Origin: Mycolicibacterium duvalii
GTDB lineage: Bacteria > Actinomycetota > Actinomycetes > Mycobacteriales > Mycobacteriaceae
NCBI RefSeq assembly: GCF_010726645.1
Contig: NZ_AP022563.1
Location: forward strand, 3,038,001-3,102,000
Reading direction: 5' to 3'
DNA: 64,000 nt
Shown: positions 8,902 to 17,634 of the stretch, piece after piece
Layout of the letters: each line of letters begins with the position of its first letter
Numbering within the stretch: position 1 is the first letter of the stretch
Made by a program: the position numbers and the translations under genes
The notes under the pieces: generated by a model
The model's input: the letters and a program-made list of their open reading frames with translations, nothing else
What the model was told of the DNA's origin: nothing
Database searches by the model: none

Positions 8902-9115
8902 CCGCCGCGCCACGGTGTGGTCGTCGACGTTCATCCCGACCACGTCGCCGATCACCGGAAGCGCCGGCTACAGCGTCGCGTGGGTGGACACCGACACCGA
9001 ACGGCTGCAGGTGCTCGTCGACGGCGCCCGGCCGGCGCCGGGAACGCCGGGGCGGCTGACGTCTCGCGCCGTCGACGACCAGACCATCGAGATGTTCGTC
9101 GCGGAGACCTCGTGA
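8882..9115 (+). CDS. Small OB-fold (DUF35 C-terminal-like) protein
   Basis: A 77-residue protein with the strand pattern of the OB-fold half of DUF35 proteins (SAGYSVAWVDTDTERLQVLVDG, then FVAE near the end). It lacks the N-terminal zinc-ribbon cysteines. It sits between the fused CaiB gene (20-bp overlap) and the thiolase-like gene (4-bp GTGA overlap). DUF35 proteins form complexes with thiolase-fold aldolases or with MaoC hydratases, so a partner role for the next gene product is the likely job. The OB-fold assignment rests on pattern and context only. Confidence 0.6.
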   Translation: MPTPPTDRRATVWSSTFIPTTSPITGSAGYSVAWVDTDTERLQVLVDGARPAPGTPGRLTSRAVDDQTIEMFVAETS

Positions 9116-10230
9116 CGGGCGCCTATCTGGCCGGTATCGGGCTGACCCCCTTCGGCCGACACGGCGACACCGTGCTGGCCGACCTCGGTGTCGCGGCGGC
9201 CCGCGCCGCACTCGACGACGCGGGCCTGGACTACCACGATGTCGGTGAGGTGTTCACCGCGTCCGCGCTCGCCGGACCGCAGACGGGAATCAAGGTTGCT
9301 CTGACTTTGGGCCGCATCGGGATTCCGGTCACCGCGATCGAAAGCGCCTCGGCAGGCGGCCTGGTCGCACTACGGCACGCGGTGTGGGCGGTCGCGTCGG
9401 GGCGCTGCTCGACGGCGCTGGCGATCGGCTACGAGAAGACCACCGCACTGGAGCCCGGCGGCGTGGTGCCGGCGGCCGTGGGCTTCTGGGACCGATTCCC
9501 GCCGCAGACGCACTACGCCATCGAGGCCGCGCGCTGGCTGCACGACACCGGGTGCGGACCGGAGGCCATCGCGGCCGTCGCCGCGAAGTCACACAACCAG
9601 GCCCGACTGAACCCACTCGCGGCCAGACGGCGTGATGAGCCGATGACCGTCGAGGACGTGCTGTCAGCCCGTGTGGTGGCCGACCCGCTGACCAAGATGA
9701 TGTGCCACGCGTCGGTGGACGGCGGCGCGGCGGTCGTCGTCACCGCCGCACCGGGACCGCGCTCGGTGAGCGTGCTGGCCATCGAGCAGACCAGTTGGCC
9801 CAGCGACCCGCAGTGGCCGCTGGTCGGGCCGGTCGTCGGCCCACCGTCGCAGCTGACTCTGACCGCGCAGCGGTGCTACGCAGGGGCCGGAATCGAGCCC
9901 GCCGACATCGACGTGGTCTCCCTGCACGACATGTGCGCCAGCGAGGAGATCACCGCGCTGATCGCGATGGGACTGGTGGACTCGAGCCGGATGCCCGCGC
10001 TGATCGAAACCGGTGGACTCGCCGGTGACGGTGAGCTGCCGACCAACACCGACGGAGGCTGCATCGCCCGCGGCCACCCGATCGGTGCGACCGGGCTCGC
10101 GCAAGCCGCGGAGATCGTCACTCAGCTGCGCGGCGAGGCCGGACCGCGGCAGGTGCGTGAGCCGCAGATAGGTCTGGTGCAAGCAGTCGGCGGCGGGGGG
10201 TCGTGTGCGGCGGCGGTGCTGCGCGCCTGA
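9112..10230 (+). CDS. Thiolase-fold protein lacking the acylating cysteine
   Basis: A 372-residue thiolase-superfamily protein. The C-terminal motif CIARGHPIGATG holds the active-site His, and GGGGSCAAAVL ends the fold with a Cys. At the position of the nucleophilic Cys the sequence reads AIESASAGG, with Ser80 where thiolases have Cys. Thiolytic cleavage is therefore doubtful; retro-aldol or Claisen chemistry as in lipid-transfer-type aldolases is a reasonable alternative. The GTG at 9112 overlaps the stop of the small OB-fold gene. It ends directly against the stop of the convergent CaiB gene with no gap. Confidence 0.85.
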   Translation: MTGAYLAGIGLTPFGRHGDTVLADLGVAAARAALDDAGLDYHDVGEVFTASALAGPQTGIKVALTLGRIGIPVTAIESASAGGLVALRHAVWAVASGRCSTALAIGYEKTTALEPGGVVPAAVGFWDRFPPQTHYAIEAARWLHDTGCGPEAIAAVAAKSHNQARLNPLAARRRDEPMTVEDVLSARVVADPLTKMMCHASVDGGAAVVVTAAPGPRSVSVLAIEQTSWPSDPQWPLVGPVVGPPSQLTLTAQRCYAGAGIEPADIDVVSLHDMCASEEITALIAMGLVDSSRMPALIETGGLAGDGELPTNTDGGCIARGHPIGATGLAQAAEIVTQLRGEAGPRQVREPQIGLVQAVGGGGSCAAAVLRA

Positions 10231-11451
10231 TCACGCGATCGCGCCGCTCTCCTTGAGCGCCATGATGCGGTCCCAGTCCCCACCCAGCTCGAGGATGAGT
10301 TCCTCGGTGTGGGAAGCGAATTCCGGCATCGGAGCCAGCCGAACCGGGGTCTCGTCGTAGAGCACCGGACTGGCCACCAGGTCGTAGCTCTGGCCGTCAT
10401 GGTGGACCGCGACGATGTTGCCGTTCGCCCGTACCTGCGGGTCGGCGGCCACCTCCACGGTGTTCTGCACCGGGGCCCACTGCCCGTCGAATCCGTCGAG
10501 CACTGCGCGCCAATGCTCCAGCGGTTGCGCGCCGATCGTTTCGCGCAGCACCTCGATGGCCGCCGGCGCATTGGCAGCCAGCGAGGCGTGGTCGGCGAAG
10601 CGTTCGTCAGTGGCGAGGTCGGCGACGCCCACCCGCCGACAGAACTCCGCGAAGTACCGGAAGCCCTGCAGCATGGACAGTCCGAGGAAGCGCCCGTCGG
10701 CGGTCCGGTAGAACCCGACCAGCGGATTGTTCGGCGTGACGTTGGCGCCGGTCGGATTGGTCTGCCAGGGCTGGCCGCTCACCAGAGCGGCGTTGATCGC
10801 GACCCCTGATGCCCAAACCCCGACTCCCAACAGCGAAATGTCCACGACGCGGGCTTGTCCGGTGCGTTCGCGCTCGAACAACGCGGCCGCGACGCCGCCG
10901 GCGATCGTCAGCCCACCGATCGAATCCCCGTAGGCGGGCCCCGGTTGTGGTACCACGCCGTCCATGTCGCACGGAGTGGACCCCAGGGCTCCCCCCGCGC
11001 GACTCCAGAAGCCGGTCATGTCGTAGCCACCGGTGCCGGCGTCGGGACCGAGGGGGCCGTAGGCGCTGCCGCGGGCATACACGATGTCGGGGTTGACCGC
11101 GCGCAGGTCCTCGACGTCGATGCGGAGCTTCTTGCGCGCGTCGGGCAGGAAGTTGGTCAGGAAGACATCGCTGGAGCGGGCGATGTCCATCAGCAACTCA
11201 TGGCCATCCGGGGTCGACATGTCGATGGCGACCGAGCGCTTGCCGCGATTGGCGTGCTCCATGACCGGGTTGCGGTCGCCGTCTATGGTGATGTGGCCCA
11301 GCTGGCGCAGGCCGCGCTGCGAATCACCGGTCTGGGGATGCTCGACCTTGATGACGTCGGCGCCCCAGTCCGCGAGCACCGCGCCTGCCGCGGGGACGAA
11401 TGTCCACTGGGCGACTTCCAGCACCCGCACCCCGGTCATCGGTCCGCTCAT
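10231..11451 (-). CDS. CaiB/BaiF (class III) CoA-transferase
   Basis: A 406-residue CoA-transferase. The N-terminal signature VRVLEVAQWTFVPAAGAVLADWGADVIKVEHP is followed by NRGKRSVAIDM and a GGYDMTGFW segment whose Asp fits the catalytic aspartate. It transfers CoA between acids, activating the pathway carboxylate without ATP. The ATG at 11451 is preferred: GAGAGG precedes it by 5 bases; a GTG two codons earlier is possible. It is divergent from another CaiB gene and shares the operator at 11487. Confidence 0.9.
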   Translation of the reverse strand: MSGPMTGVRVLEVAQWTFVPAAGAVLADWGADVIKVEHPQTGDSQRGLRQLGHITIDGDRNPVMEHANRGKRSVAIDMSTPDGHELLMDIARSSDVFLTNFLPDARKKLRIDVEDLRAVNPDIVYARGSAYGPLGPDAGTGGYDMTGFWSRAGGALGSTPCDMDGVVPQPGPAYGDSIGGLTIAGGVAAALFERERTGQARVVDISLLGVGVWASGVAINAALVSGQPWQTNPTGANVTPNNPLVGFYRTADGRFLGLSMLQGFRYFAEFCRRVGVADLATDERFADHASLAANAPAAIEVLRETIGAQPLEHWRAVLDGFDGQWAPVQNTVEVAADPQVRANGNIVAVHHDGQSYDLVASPVLYDETPVRLAPMPEFASHTEELILELGGDWDRIMALKESGAIA

Positions 11452-11486
11452 CCTCACCTCTCCCTGGTCACGCGCCGCGCTAGCCT

Positions 11487-11509
11487 GAACAGTAGAACAC
11501 TATTTGTTT
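11487..11509. promoter_or_regulatory. Island operator site 4 (GAACA-N13-TGTTT)
   Basis: A perfect inverted repeat in the divergent promoter between two CaiB genes. A second GAACA starts 8 bp later at 11495, paired with a degraded TGCGA at 11513. The right edge is 21 bp from the plus-strand GTG. Confidence 0.77.
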
Positions 11510-11529
11510 CTTTGCGATATGGTGGCCTG

Positions 11530-12753
11530 GTGACGGGCGCGTTGTCTCATCTTCGGGTGTGTGACCTCAGTGGGCAGTTGGCCGGCGCGGGCGCAACCAA
11601 GATCCTGGCGGCCTTCGGCGCCGAGGTCATCCGCGTCGAGGATCCGGTCACCTGCGGCCTCTGGGACGCACTGCGCGGCGTCGGGCCCTACATCGACCAT
11701 CGCCGAGGTGTCGATCTCGGCACCGGCTTCAACAACCACAACGTCGGAAAGTACGGTGTCACCCTCAACCTGCGCGTCGATGAGGGCAAACAGCTTCTGC
11801 GCGAACTCATCTCGGTCAGCGACGTGGTATGCGAGAACTTCGCCGCCGGAGTGATGGAGCATCGGGGTTTCGGCTATGACGAACTGCGCCGGATCAAGCC
11901 CGACATCGTCTACGTCTCCAACTGCGGGTTCGGCCACACCGGGCCCTACCGCGACTTCAAGACCTGGGGCCCCATCGTGCAGGCCGTCAGCGGGCTGACG
12001 TTCACCTCCGGCCTTCCCGACGAAGAGCCGGCGGGGTGGGGATTCAGCTACATGGACCACGGATCGGCGTTCTACATGACCGTGGCCATCATGGCGGCCC
12101 TGCACCACCGCGACCGCACCGGACAGGGACAGCACGTCGACCTGGCCACGGCCTCCGCCGGCATGGCGATGCTGCCCACCGAGATTCTCGACTGGACCGT
12201 CAACAAACGCCCCACCCGGGCGGGCGGCAATCGGGCCGACTTCGGGGAGTTCGCGCCCCACGGCGTCTACCCCTGTCACGGCGAGGACCGCTGGATCGCG
12301 CTGTGTTGCCGCGACGAGCGTGAGCTGGCCCTGCTGGCCAAGGTGCTCGACGAGCCGTCGCTGACCTCGGACCGGTTCGCCACCCTGCCGCAGCGGCTGG
12401 CGGCGGTCGACGAACTCGACGGCATCATCGGCGCCTGCACCGCAGCACGTGAGGCCACATCGCTGGCCGCGGATCTCATCAGTGAGGGCGTCCCGGCCAG
12501 CGTGGTCAAGAGCCCACCCGAGCGGATCGAGGAGGATCCCGACCTGGCTCGAATGGATTTGTTCCCCACCGTGACTCATTCGCAGATCGGACCGGTCCGC
12601 GTGGAGGGCATACCGATGACCTTCTCGGCGACCCCCTGGGAGATCGACTCGGGTGCGCCCGTGCTCGGTCAGCACAACCGCGAAATCCTGGGCGGACTGC
12701 TCGGGCACGACGACGAGACCATCGACGACTGGGCGAAGCGAGGTGTGATCTGA
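11530..12753 (+). CDS. CaiB/BaiF (class III) CoA-transferase
   Basis: A 407-residue family member. It begins LSHLRVCDLSGQLAGAGATKILAAFGAEVIRVEDP, then KYGVTLNLR and HGSAFYMTVAIMAALHHRDRTGQG, typical of the large domain. The start is taken as GTG 11530, since an upstream ATG at 11519 is out of frame and stops at once. No strong ribosome site precedes it, so the mRNA may have a very short leader. It is followed 5 bp later by a second CaiB gene, which suggests a heteromeric enzyme or two substrate specificities. Confidence 0.88.
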   Translation: MTGALSHLRVCDLSGQLAGAGATKILAAFGAEVIRVEDPVTCGLWDALRGVGPYIDHRRGVDLGTGFNNHNVGKYGVTLNLRVDEGKQLLRELISVSDVVCENFAAGVMEHRGFGYDELRRIKPDIVYVSNCGFGHTGPYRDFKTWGPIVQAVSGLTFTSGLPDEEPAGWGFSYMDHGSAFYMTVAIMAALHHRDRTGQGQHVDLATASAGMAMLPTEILDWTVNKRPTRAGGNRADFGEFAPHGVYPCHGEDRWIALCCRDERELALLAKVLDEPSLTSDRFATLPQRLAAVDELDGIIGACTAAREATSLAADLISEGVPASVVKSPPERIEEDPDLARMDLFPTVTHSQIGPVRVEGIPMTFSATPWEIDSGAPVLGQHNREILGGLLGHDDETIDDWAKRGVI

Positions 12754-12758
12754 GCACA

Positions 12759-13970
12759 TTGAGCGACCTGCGGGTCATCGAGGTCATCGATCAATTCACC
12801 CCAGTGGCCGGACGGACGCTGGCTGAGCTGGGCGCCGAGGTCATTGTCGTCGAACCGCCGGAAGGGTCCGCACACCGGCGCCGGCCGCCCTTCGTCGACG
12901 ACGAGCCGGGGGTCGATCGCAGCCTACGCTGGTTCGGATTGAGCCTCGGAAAGAAAAGTGTCACCATCGATCTCGACTCCGAGGACGGCCTGGAAAACCT
13001 CCGCCGGCTGATTGCCGGTGCTGACATCGTGCTTGCCGGAGGTGATCGCGTGGCCGGCGGTGCACTCGGCTACGAGGAATGCTCGCGCGCAAACCCCGGC
13101 CTGATCTGGGTCTCGATCACCCCGTTCGGCCTCGGCAGCACCCGCGCCACCGACCCGGTCACCGACCTGACCCTGCTCGCCGGCGCCGGACCGCTGTGGA
13201 ACTGTGGCTACGATGATCACTCCATCCCGCCCATTCGGGGGGCCGGCGATCAGTCCGCCAACATCGGCGGAATGTACGCCGCGCTCGGCGCACTCATCGC
13301 CGTCTCGCACCGGGACCACACCGGCTCCGGACAGCTCATCGACGTCAACGTCACCGCAGCGTGCAACGTGACGTGCGAGCAGACGACCTATTACTGGCTG
13401 GTCAAGAACGCCATCTGTACCCGCCAGACCGGACGCCATGCCGCTCCGGTACCGAGCGCGCCAGTACAGGTGCGCTGCGCTGATGGGCACTACGCGACAA
13501 CGGGCGTGCTGCCACGCAAGCCCGACGAGTTCGCACGTCTGAGAGCGTGGCTTGCCGAGCTCGATCTGCTCGATGAACTTCCCGAGGCTGTTTTCCTGGA
13601 GATGGCCGCCGAGCGGGACGCGCCGGTCAATATGGCTGCCATCGGCGAAGAGGACGAGACGACAGCCATTCTCAGCGCGGCCCGGGAAGCGATCCGCCTG
13701 ATCGCGTCCCGGTTGCCGGCCAAGGAGTTCTTCATCACCAGTCAGCAGCGCGGCTTTCCGTCGGGAGCGATCCTCGCCCCGCACGAGGCATTCGAGGACG
13801 AGCACACCGTTGCCCGCGGAATGCAGGTGCCGGTGGAGCATCCAGAGTTGGGCCGCACCGTCGTCTACCCCGGAGCGCCGTACCTGTTCAGCGCCGGCAA
13901 CGGCGAATCCCCACCGCGCGCGCCGCTGCTGGGTGAACACAACGCGCTGCTCGACGAACTGGCACCGTGA
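12759..13970 (+). CDS. CaiB/BaiF (class III) CoA-transferase
   Basis: A 403-residue family member starting at TTG 12759, with LRVIEVIDQFTPVAGRTLAELGAEVIVVEPPEG at the N-terminus and GLSLGKKSVTIDLDSEDG following. The Asp expected after the central glycine turn is present in TDPVTDLTLLAGAG. Third separate CaiB gene in a row counting the divergent one, so the pathway appears to use several acyl-CoA/acid exchanges. Its stop overlaps the VOC gene start (TGATG). Confidence 0.86.
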   Translation: MSDLRVIEVIDQFTPVAGRTLAELGAEVIVVEPPEGSAHRRRPPFVDDEPGVDRSLRWFGLSLGKKSVTIDLDSEDGLENLRRLIAGADIVLAGGDRVAGGALGYEECSRANPGLIWVSITPFGLGSTRATDPVTDLTLLAGAGPLWNCGYDDHSIPPIRGAGDQSANIGGMYAALGALIAVSHRDHTGSGQLIDVNVTAACNVTCEQTTYYWLVKNAICTRQTGRHAAPVPSAPVQVRCADGHYATTGVLPRKPDEFARLRAWLAELDLLDELPEAVFLEMAAERDAPVNMAAIGEEDETTAILSAAREAIRLIASRLPAKEFFITSQQRGFPSGAILAPHEAFEDEHTVARGMQVPVEHPELGRTVVYPGAPYLFSAGNGESPPRAPLLGEHNALLDELAP

Positions 13971-14410
13971 TGTCCGGCCACCGCCTCACCCACATCGGAC
14001 TCTGCGTGCGCGACCTCGCTCGGTCCACCGAGTTCTATTGCTCGGCACTGGGTTTCGAGCAGTTTGGCGAGATGCACGTCGCCGATCAGGCCACCGCACG
14101 ACTGCTCGACATCGACGATCTGATATTGGATCTGGTGTATCTGCACCGTGACGGCTTCCGGCTCGAGCTCATCGGCTACACCCGACCCGACGTCACCGGC
14201 GACACCGACCACCGCGCGATGAACGCACTCGGATTCACTCATCTGTCGTTCCGGGTCGACGACATCGAGGCACTGGCCGACGCGGTGGTCGAACACGGTG
14301 GTCGGTTGTTGGATGGGCGGACCGTCACCTTCGGCGCCAACCGGGCGATGATGCTGACCGACCCCGACGGCAACCTGCTGGAATTCATCGAGCGCACCCC
14401 CGCCTCGTGA
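13970..14410 (+). CDS. VOC (glyoxalase/bleomycin-resistance/dioxygenase) superfamily protein
   Basis: A 146-residue protein with two beta-alpha-beta-beta-beta modules: the first opens LTHIGLCVRDLARSTEFYCSALGF, the second FTHLSFRVDDIEALADAVVEHGG and ends MLTDPDGNLLEFIER. The His in each first strand and the terminal Glu match metal ligands of the superfamily. Isomerase, epimerase (methylmalonyl-CoA epimerase-like) and dioxygenase activities are all possible. ATG 13970 overlaps the CaiB stop. Confidence 0.82.
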   Translation: MSGHRLTHIGLCVRDLARSTEFYCSALGFEQFGEMHVADQATARLLDIDDLILDLVYLHRDGFRLELIGYTRPDVTGDTDHRAMNALGFTHLSFRVDDIEALADAVVEHGGRLLDGRTVTFGANRAMMLTDPDGNLLEFIERTPAS

Positions 14411-14419
14411 TAGTCAACT

Positions 14420-14442
14420 AGGCAGATTTCGTTTGATTGTTC
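14420..14442. promoter_or_regulatory. Island operator site 5 (AGGCA-N13-TGTTC)
   Basis: The weakest of the 14 sites: the left half has two mismatches. An 8-bp displaced pair, AGTCA at 14412 with CGTTT at 14430, gives the same layout as the site at 19008. Lies 22 bp upstream of the P450 GTG. Confidence 0.5.
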
Positions 14443-14464
14443 TGTACGGTGATAAAGTCGTCAG

Positions 14465-15658
14465 GTGCCCGCGACCAGTGAGTTGATGTACTCGCCGTTC
14501 TCCAAGGCGGTCTTCGACGATCCCTATCCGGTGTACCGCCGCCTGCGTAACGAGGCGCCCGTGTACCGCGACCCCGAACAGCGATGGTGGGTGCTGTCCC
14601 GCTTCGAGGACGTTACGAGCGCGCTGCGTGACTGGGAGACCTATTCCTCCAAACTCGGCCCCGCCCCGGAGAATCCCGACGACGACGGCCGCAAGTACTC
14701 GGTCATCTCGATGGATCCCCCGCGGCACGACCGCATCCGCGGCGTCCTGAAGGGATTCTTCACTCCGCGTGCGGTGGCCGCGATGGAGGGTGCACTCCAG
14801 GCGACCGTGGACCGCCACCTCGGCCGGCTCGAGGCGGGGACCACCGTCGATGCGATGGAAGCGTTCGCCTTTCCGGTACCCACCGACGTCATCGGCGACC
14901 TGCTCGGTGTGCCCCACGCCGATCGCGAACAGCTGCGCGTCTGGTGGGAGGCGTTTCTGACCCGCAACGAGGGCGAGGTCGCGATGCCGCCCGCCGCCAT
15001 AGAAGCCAACCGCAAGATCAGCACCTACATCGGGGAGTTGATCGAACAACGGCGCGCCACGCCCGGTGACGATCTGATCAGCATCGTGCTGCAGGCCACG
15101 TTCCACGATCCGGAGGTCAACGCCGATCGTGCGCTGACCCCGCACGAGGTCCTGATGTTCTGCAACCTGCTCTCGGCCGCGGGCTCGGAGACGACGCAGA
15201 AGCTGATCTCCAACGGACTGGTCGCGATGCATGACCACCCCGATCAGTGGCAACGAATCGTCAATGACCCGAGCCTGATTCCCACAGCGGTGAACGAGGC
15301 CCTGCGTTACGACACCCCGAGTCACTGGGTGGCCCGCACCCTGACCCGCCGCGTCAGGCTGCACGGTGTGACGATGGAGGCCGGCGATTGGGTCCTGCTG
15401 TTACTGGGCAGCGCCAATCGGGACGAGCGCCGCTACGAGGATCCCGACCGCTTCGTGCTGGATCGACCGCGCGGCACCGACGTGTACTTCGGCTGGGGCA
15501 TCCACATCTGCTTGGGACAGTGGCTGGCACGCCGCGAGGCGCAGATGGTCTTCGAGCACATCGCCAGGAGATTCCCGCGCTACACCATCGGGTCCCACGA
15601 GCGGACGCTGACCGCGACCGTGCGCGGCTACACCCGGGTGGAGATGACGCTGCAGTAA
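14465..15658 (+). CDS. Cytochrome P450
   Basis: A 397-residue P450. I-helix AAGSETTQ, ExxR within NEALRYD, and haem loop FGWGIHICLGQW with Cys349 as axial ligand. The GTG start at 14465 sits just after the operator at 14420-14442 and gives normal length. Second of three P450s in the island; they are clearly different proteins (haem loops FGVGEHFCMG, FGWGIHICLG, FGHGAHFCLG), which points to different oxidation steps. It converges with the SDR at 15666, 7 bp apart. Confidence 0.92.
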   Translation: MPATSELMYSPFSKAVFDDPYPVYRRLRNEAPVYRDPEQRWWVLSRFEDVTSALRDWETYSSKLGPAPENPDDDGRKYSVISMDPPRHDRIRGVLKGFFTPRAVAAMEGALQATVDRHLGRLEAGTTVDAMEAFAFPVPTDVIGDLLGVPHADREQLRVWWEAFLTRNEGEVAMPPAAIEANRKISTYIGELIEQRRATPGDDLISIVLQATFHDPEVNADRALTPHEVLMFCNLLSAAGSETTQKLISNGLVAMHDHPDQWQRIVNDPSLIPTAVNEALRYDTPSHWVARTLTRRVRLHGVTMEAGDWVLLLLGSANRDERRYEDPDRFVLDRPRGTDVYFGWGIHICLGQWLARREAQMVFEHIARRFPRYTIGSHERTLTATVRGYTRVEMTLQ

Positions 15659-15665
15659 GGCCCGG

Positions 15666-16460
15666 TCAGCCGAACACCCCGGGCGACTTCGCATAGTCGA
15701 CCGTCGACAGTTCGGTCATCCCGCCGTCGACGTGCAACACCGTTCCGGTGACGAACGCGGAATCATCGCAGGCCAGGAAGGCCACCGCGGGGGCGATCTC
15801 GGTCTCCGGGTCGGCGCCGCGCTTCATCGGTGACGCCTCGGCGGTTCTGGTGTAGTTGTCCCACTCGGTCCCGATCATGTCGCGCTGGACGTCGGTCAAC
15901 GCGAACGGGCACAACGCGTTCACCCGAATGCCATGGGCCGCCCACTCATTGGCCGCCACCTTGGTCAACGCCCCGATGGCGCCCTTGGCCGCTGAATACG
16001 GCCCGGTGTAGGCGATCCCGCCCAGAGCCGAGCCCGAGACGAAATTGATCACCGATGCCTTGCCGGCAGCCTTGAGATACGGGTGCGCGAGTTGCATGAA
16101 ACGGAAGGTCGCCTTCGGTCCGGTCGCCTCGGAGAGCTCCCAGTCCTTATCGGTGACCAGTTCGAGCGCCTTGGGCATCGCGAAGTACTGCGCCGCATTG
16201 ACCAGCACGTGCAGCGTGCCGTCGACCGCCGCAGTCTCGACAGCACGCGCGATGTCCTCCCGCTTGGCCACGTTGGCCCGGACGAATCGGGCCCTCCCGC
16301 CTTCGTTCTCGATCAACTCGACGCACTCGGCGGCCTTCTCGTCGTTCAGGTCGACGATCGTCACGTCGGCACCCTCGGAGGCCAATCGACGCGAGATGGC
16401 GCGCCCGAGCCCCTGCGCGCCTCCGGTGACCAGGGCCTTGCGATCGTCGAGGCGAGCCAT
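15666..16460 (-). CDS. SDR-family oxidoreductase
   Basis: A 264-residue SDR. GGAQGLG is the cofactor turn, the usual NNAG is NAAQ, the catalytic Ser is in VSGSALGG, and YSAAK supplies Tyr and Lys. DGG near the C-terminus is typical. Position-36-type residue VDLND suggests NAD(H). ATG 16460 has AGGAGG six bases upstream. Probably oxidises a hydroxyl of a pathway intermediate. Divergent from an ACAD gene across the operator at 16482. Confidence 0.88.
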   Translation of the reverse strand: MARLDDRKALVTGGAQGLGRAISRRLASEGADVTIVDLNDEKAAECVELIENEGGRARFVRANVAKREDIARAVETAAVDGTLHVLVNAAQYFAMPKALELVTDKDWELSEATGPKATFRFMQLAHPYLKAAGKASVINFVSGSALGGIAYTGPYSAAKGAIGALTKVAANEWAAHGIRVNALCPFALTDVQRDMIGTEWDNYTRTAEASPMKRGADPETEIAPAVAFLACDDSAFVTGTVLHVDGGMTELSTVDYAKSPGVFG

Positions 16461-16481
16461 GGGAGTCCTCCTGGGAGCATG

Positions 16482-16504
16482 TAACAGTTGAACAGTTATC
16501 GTTC
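16482..16504. promoter_or_regulatory. Island operator site 6 (TAACA-N13-CGTTC)
   Basis: Inverted repeat with one core mismatch (CGTT) between the divergent SDR and ACAD genes. A GAACA half-site lies 8 bp further in at 16490, paired with CATTC at 16508. Confidence 0.65.
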
Positions 16505-16579
16505 TATCATTCAGTATTGTGGCAGAGGTATCGCGATCGGTGTGCAGAAGGGGCGGCGGATGCGCGTAGAGGGACCGCG

Positions 16580-17626
16580 ATGCACATCGGACTGACCACC
16601 GAACAGCAACTCCTCCGCGACACTGTTGCGCGCCTGGCTGAGACGATGGCGACCTCCGATCCGGACGACATCGCCACCGGAGACCGCCTGGACACGCAGT
16701 GGCAACGCATCACCGAGCTGGGGTTACCCGCACTACGCGCGCCCGAGTCCTTAGGCCTGGAACCCAGTGGCGTCGAGACCATGGTCGCCCTCGAGCAACT
16801 CGCACGCACCTTGACTGCGGTCCCCGCCCTCGGTCAGGCAGTGCTGACGGTCGAACTGCTCAACGCCGCCGTCGCCGACAAGGAGGTCGAACTGGTCGCC
16901 GACGGCCAACTGCGATGGGCGCCGGTGCTAACCGCAGACCTGTCCGACTTCGCGAGTTCCTGCGCCGGGTCTGTGGCGCTGGACGCCGCCGGAGCCACCC
17001 ACGCGCTGGTCGCCGCCGCCGCCGGCGACGCCCGCACACTGCTGTCCGTGCCGCTGCAAGACCGCGCCGAGGACGTCGGCCTCGACCTCACCCGCGCGAT
17101 GCGCACGGTGCACGTCGGCGACGCCGACTCCGCAACCCCGGTGGGCAACCCGATCGATGCGCACCGGTGGAGGCGGGTGCACGCCACGGCTCTGACCGCA
17201 GTCGCCGCCGACCTTCTGGGGGTGATGGCTGGTGCACTGGACGACGCGACGCGCTACGCGGGCGAGCGTGTCCAGTTCGGGGTGCCGATCGGCAGCTTTC
17301 AGGCGATCCAGCACCTGCTCGCTGATGCGCTGGTCCGCGTGGAAGGGGCGCGCAGCTGTGTGTGGCATGCAGCCTGGGCAGTCGACCACCTGTCGGCCGA
17401 CCAGGCACTGCTCGCCGCGCGCACGGCGAAGGCCTACACCTCGGCTGCAGGCCGTGAGGTGGTGGAGACGTCGATGCAGGTGCTCGGCGGCATCTCGATC
17501 ACCTGGGAACATTCGGCGCACCTGCGACTGCGCCGAATGCTGCTGGGGCGACGCCTTTTCGGTGATGAGTCCGCCCACTACCCGGCCATCGCGGAGATGC
17601 GGCTGGCCGACCCGATGCTGAGCTGA
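16580..17626 (+). CDS. Acyl-CoA dehydrogenase (small partner of a pair)
   Basis: A 348-residue ACAD-like protein. The N-terminal domain MHIGLTTEQQLLRDTVARLAE is conserved, the middle domain is reduced, and the C-terminal domain has VQFGVPIGSFQAIQHLLAD and QVLGGISITWEHSAHLRLRR. It resembles the subunit at 4451 in size and layout. ATG 16580 is chosen because a GAGGGA ribosome site precedes it and the N-terminus aligns with the family; an upstream start at 16517 would add a non-family extension. Followed 8 bp later by a full-length ACAD, probably forming one heteromeric enzyme. Confidence 0.88.
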   Translation: MHIGLTTEQQLLRDTVARLAETMATSDPDDIATGDRLDTQWQRITELGLPALRAPESLGLEPSGVETMVALEQLARTLTAVPALGQAVLTVELLNAAVADKEVELVADGQLRWAPVLTADLSDFASSCAGSVALDAAGATHALVAAAAGDARTLLSVPLQDRAEDVGLDLTRAMRTVHVGDADSATPVGNPIDAHRWRRVHATALTAVAADLLGVMAGALDDATRYAGERVQFGVPIGSFQAIQHLLADALVRVEGARSCVWHAAWAVDHLSADQALLAARTAKAYTSAAGREVVETSMQVLGGISITWEHSAHLRLRRMLLGRRLFGDESAHYPAIAEMRLADPMLS

Positions 17627-17634
17627 CGAGGATC

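Noticed and set aside
14460..14464. Possible leader peptide before the P450 at 14465
   Set aside because: The gap after operator site 5 is only 22 bp and has no independent start-stop frame of useful length.
16517..16579. Upstream ATG extending the ACAD at 16580
   Set aside because: The extension has no family similarity and lies between the operator and the well-placed ribosome site of the later ATG.
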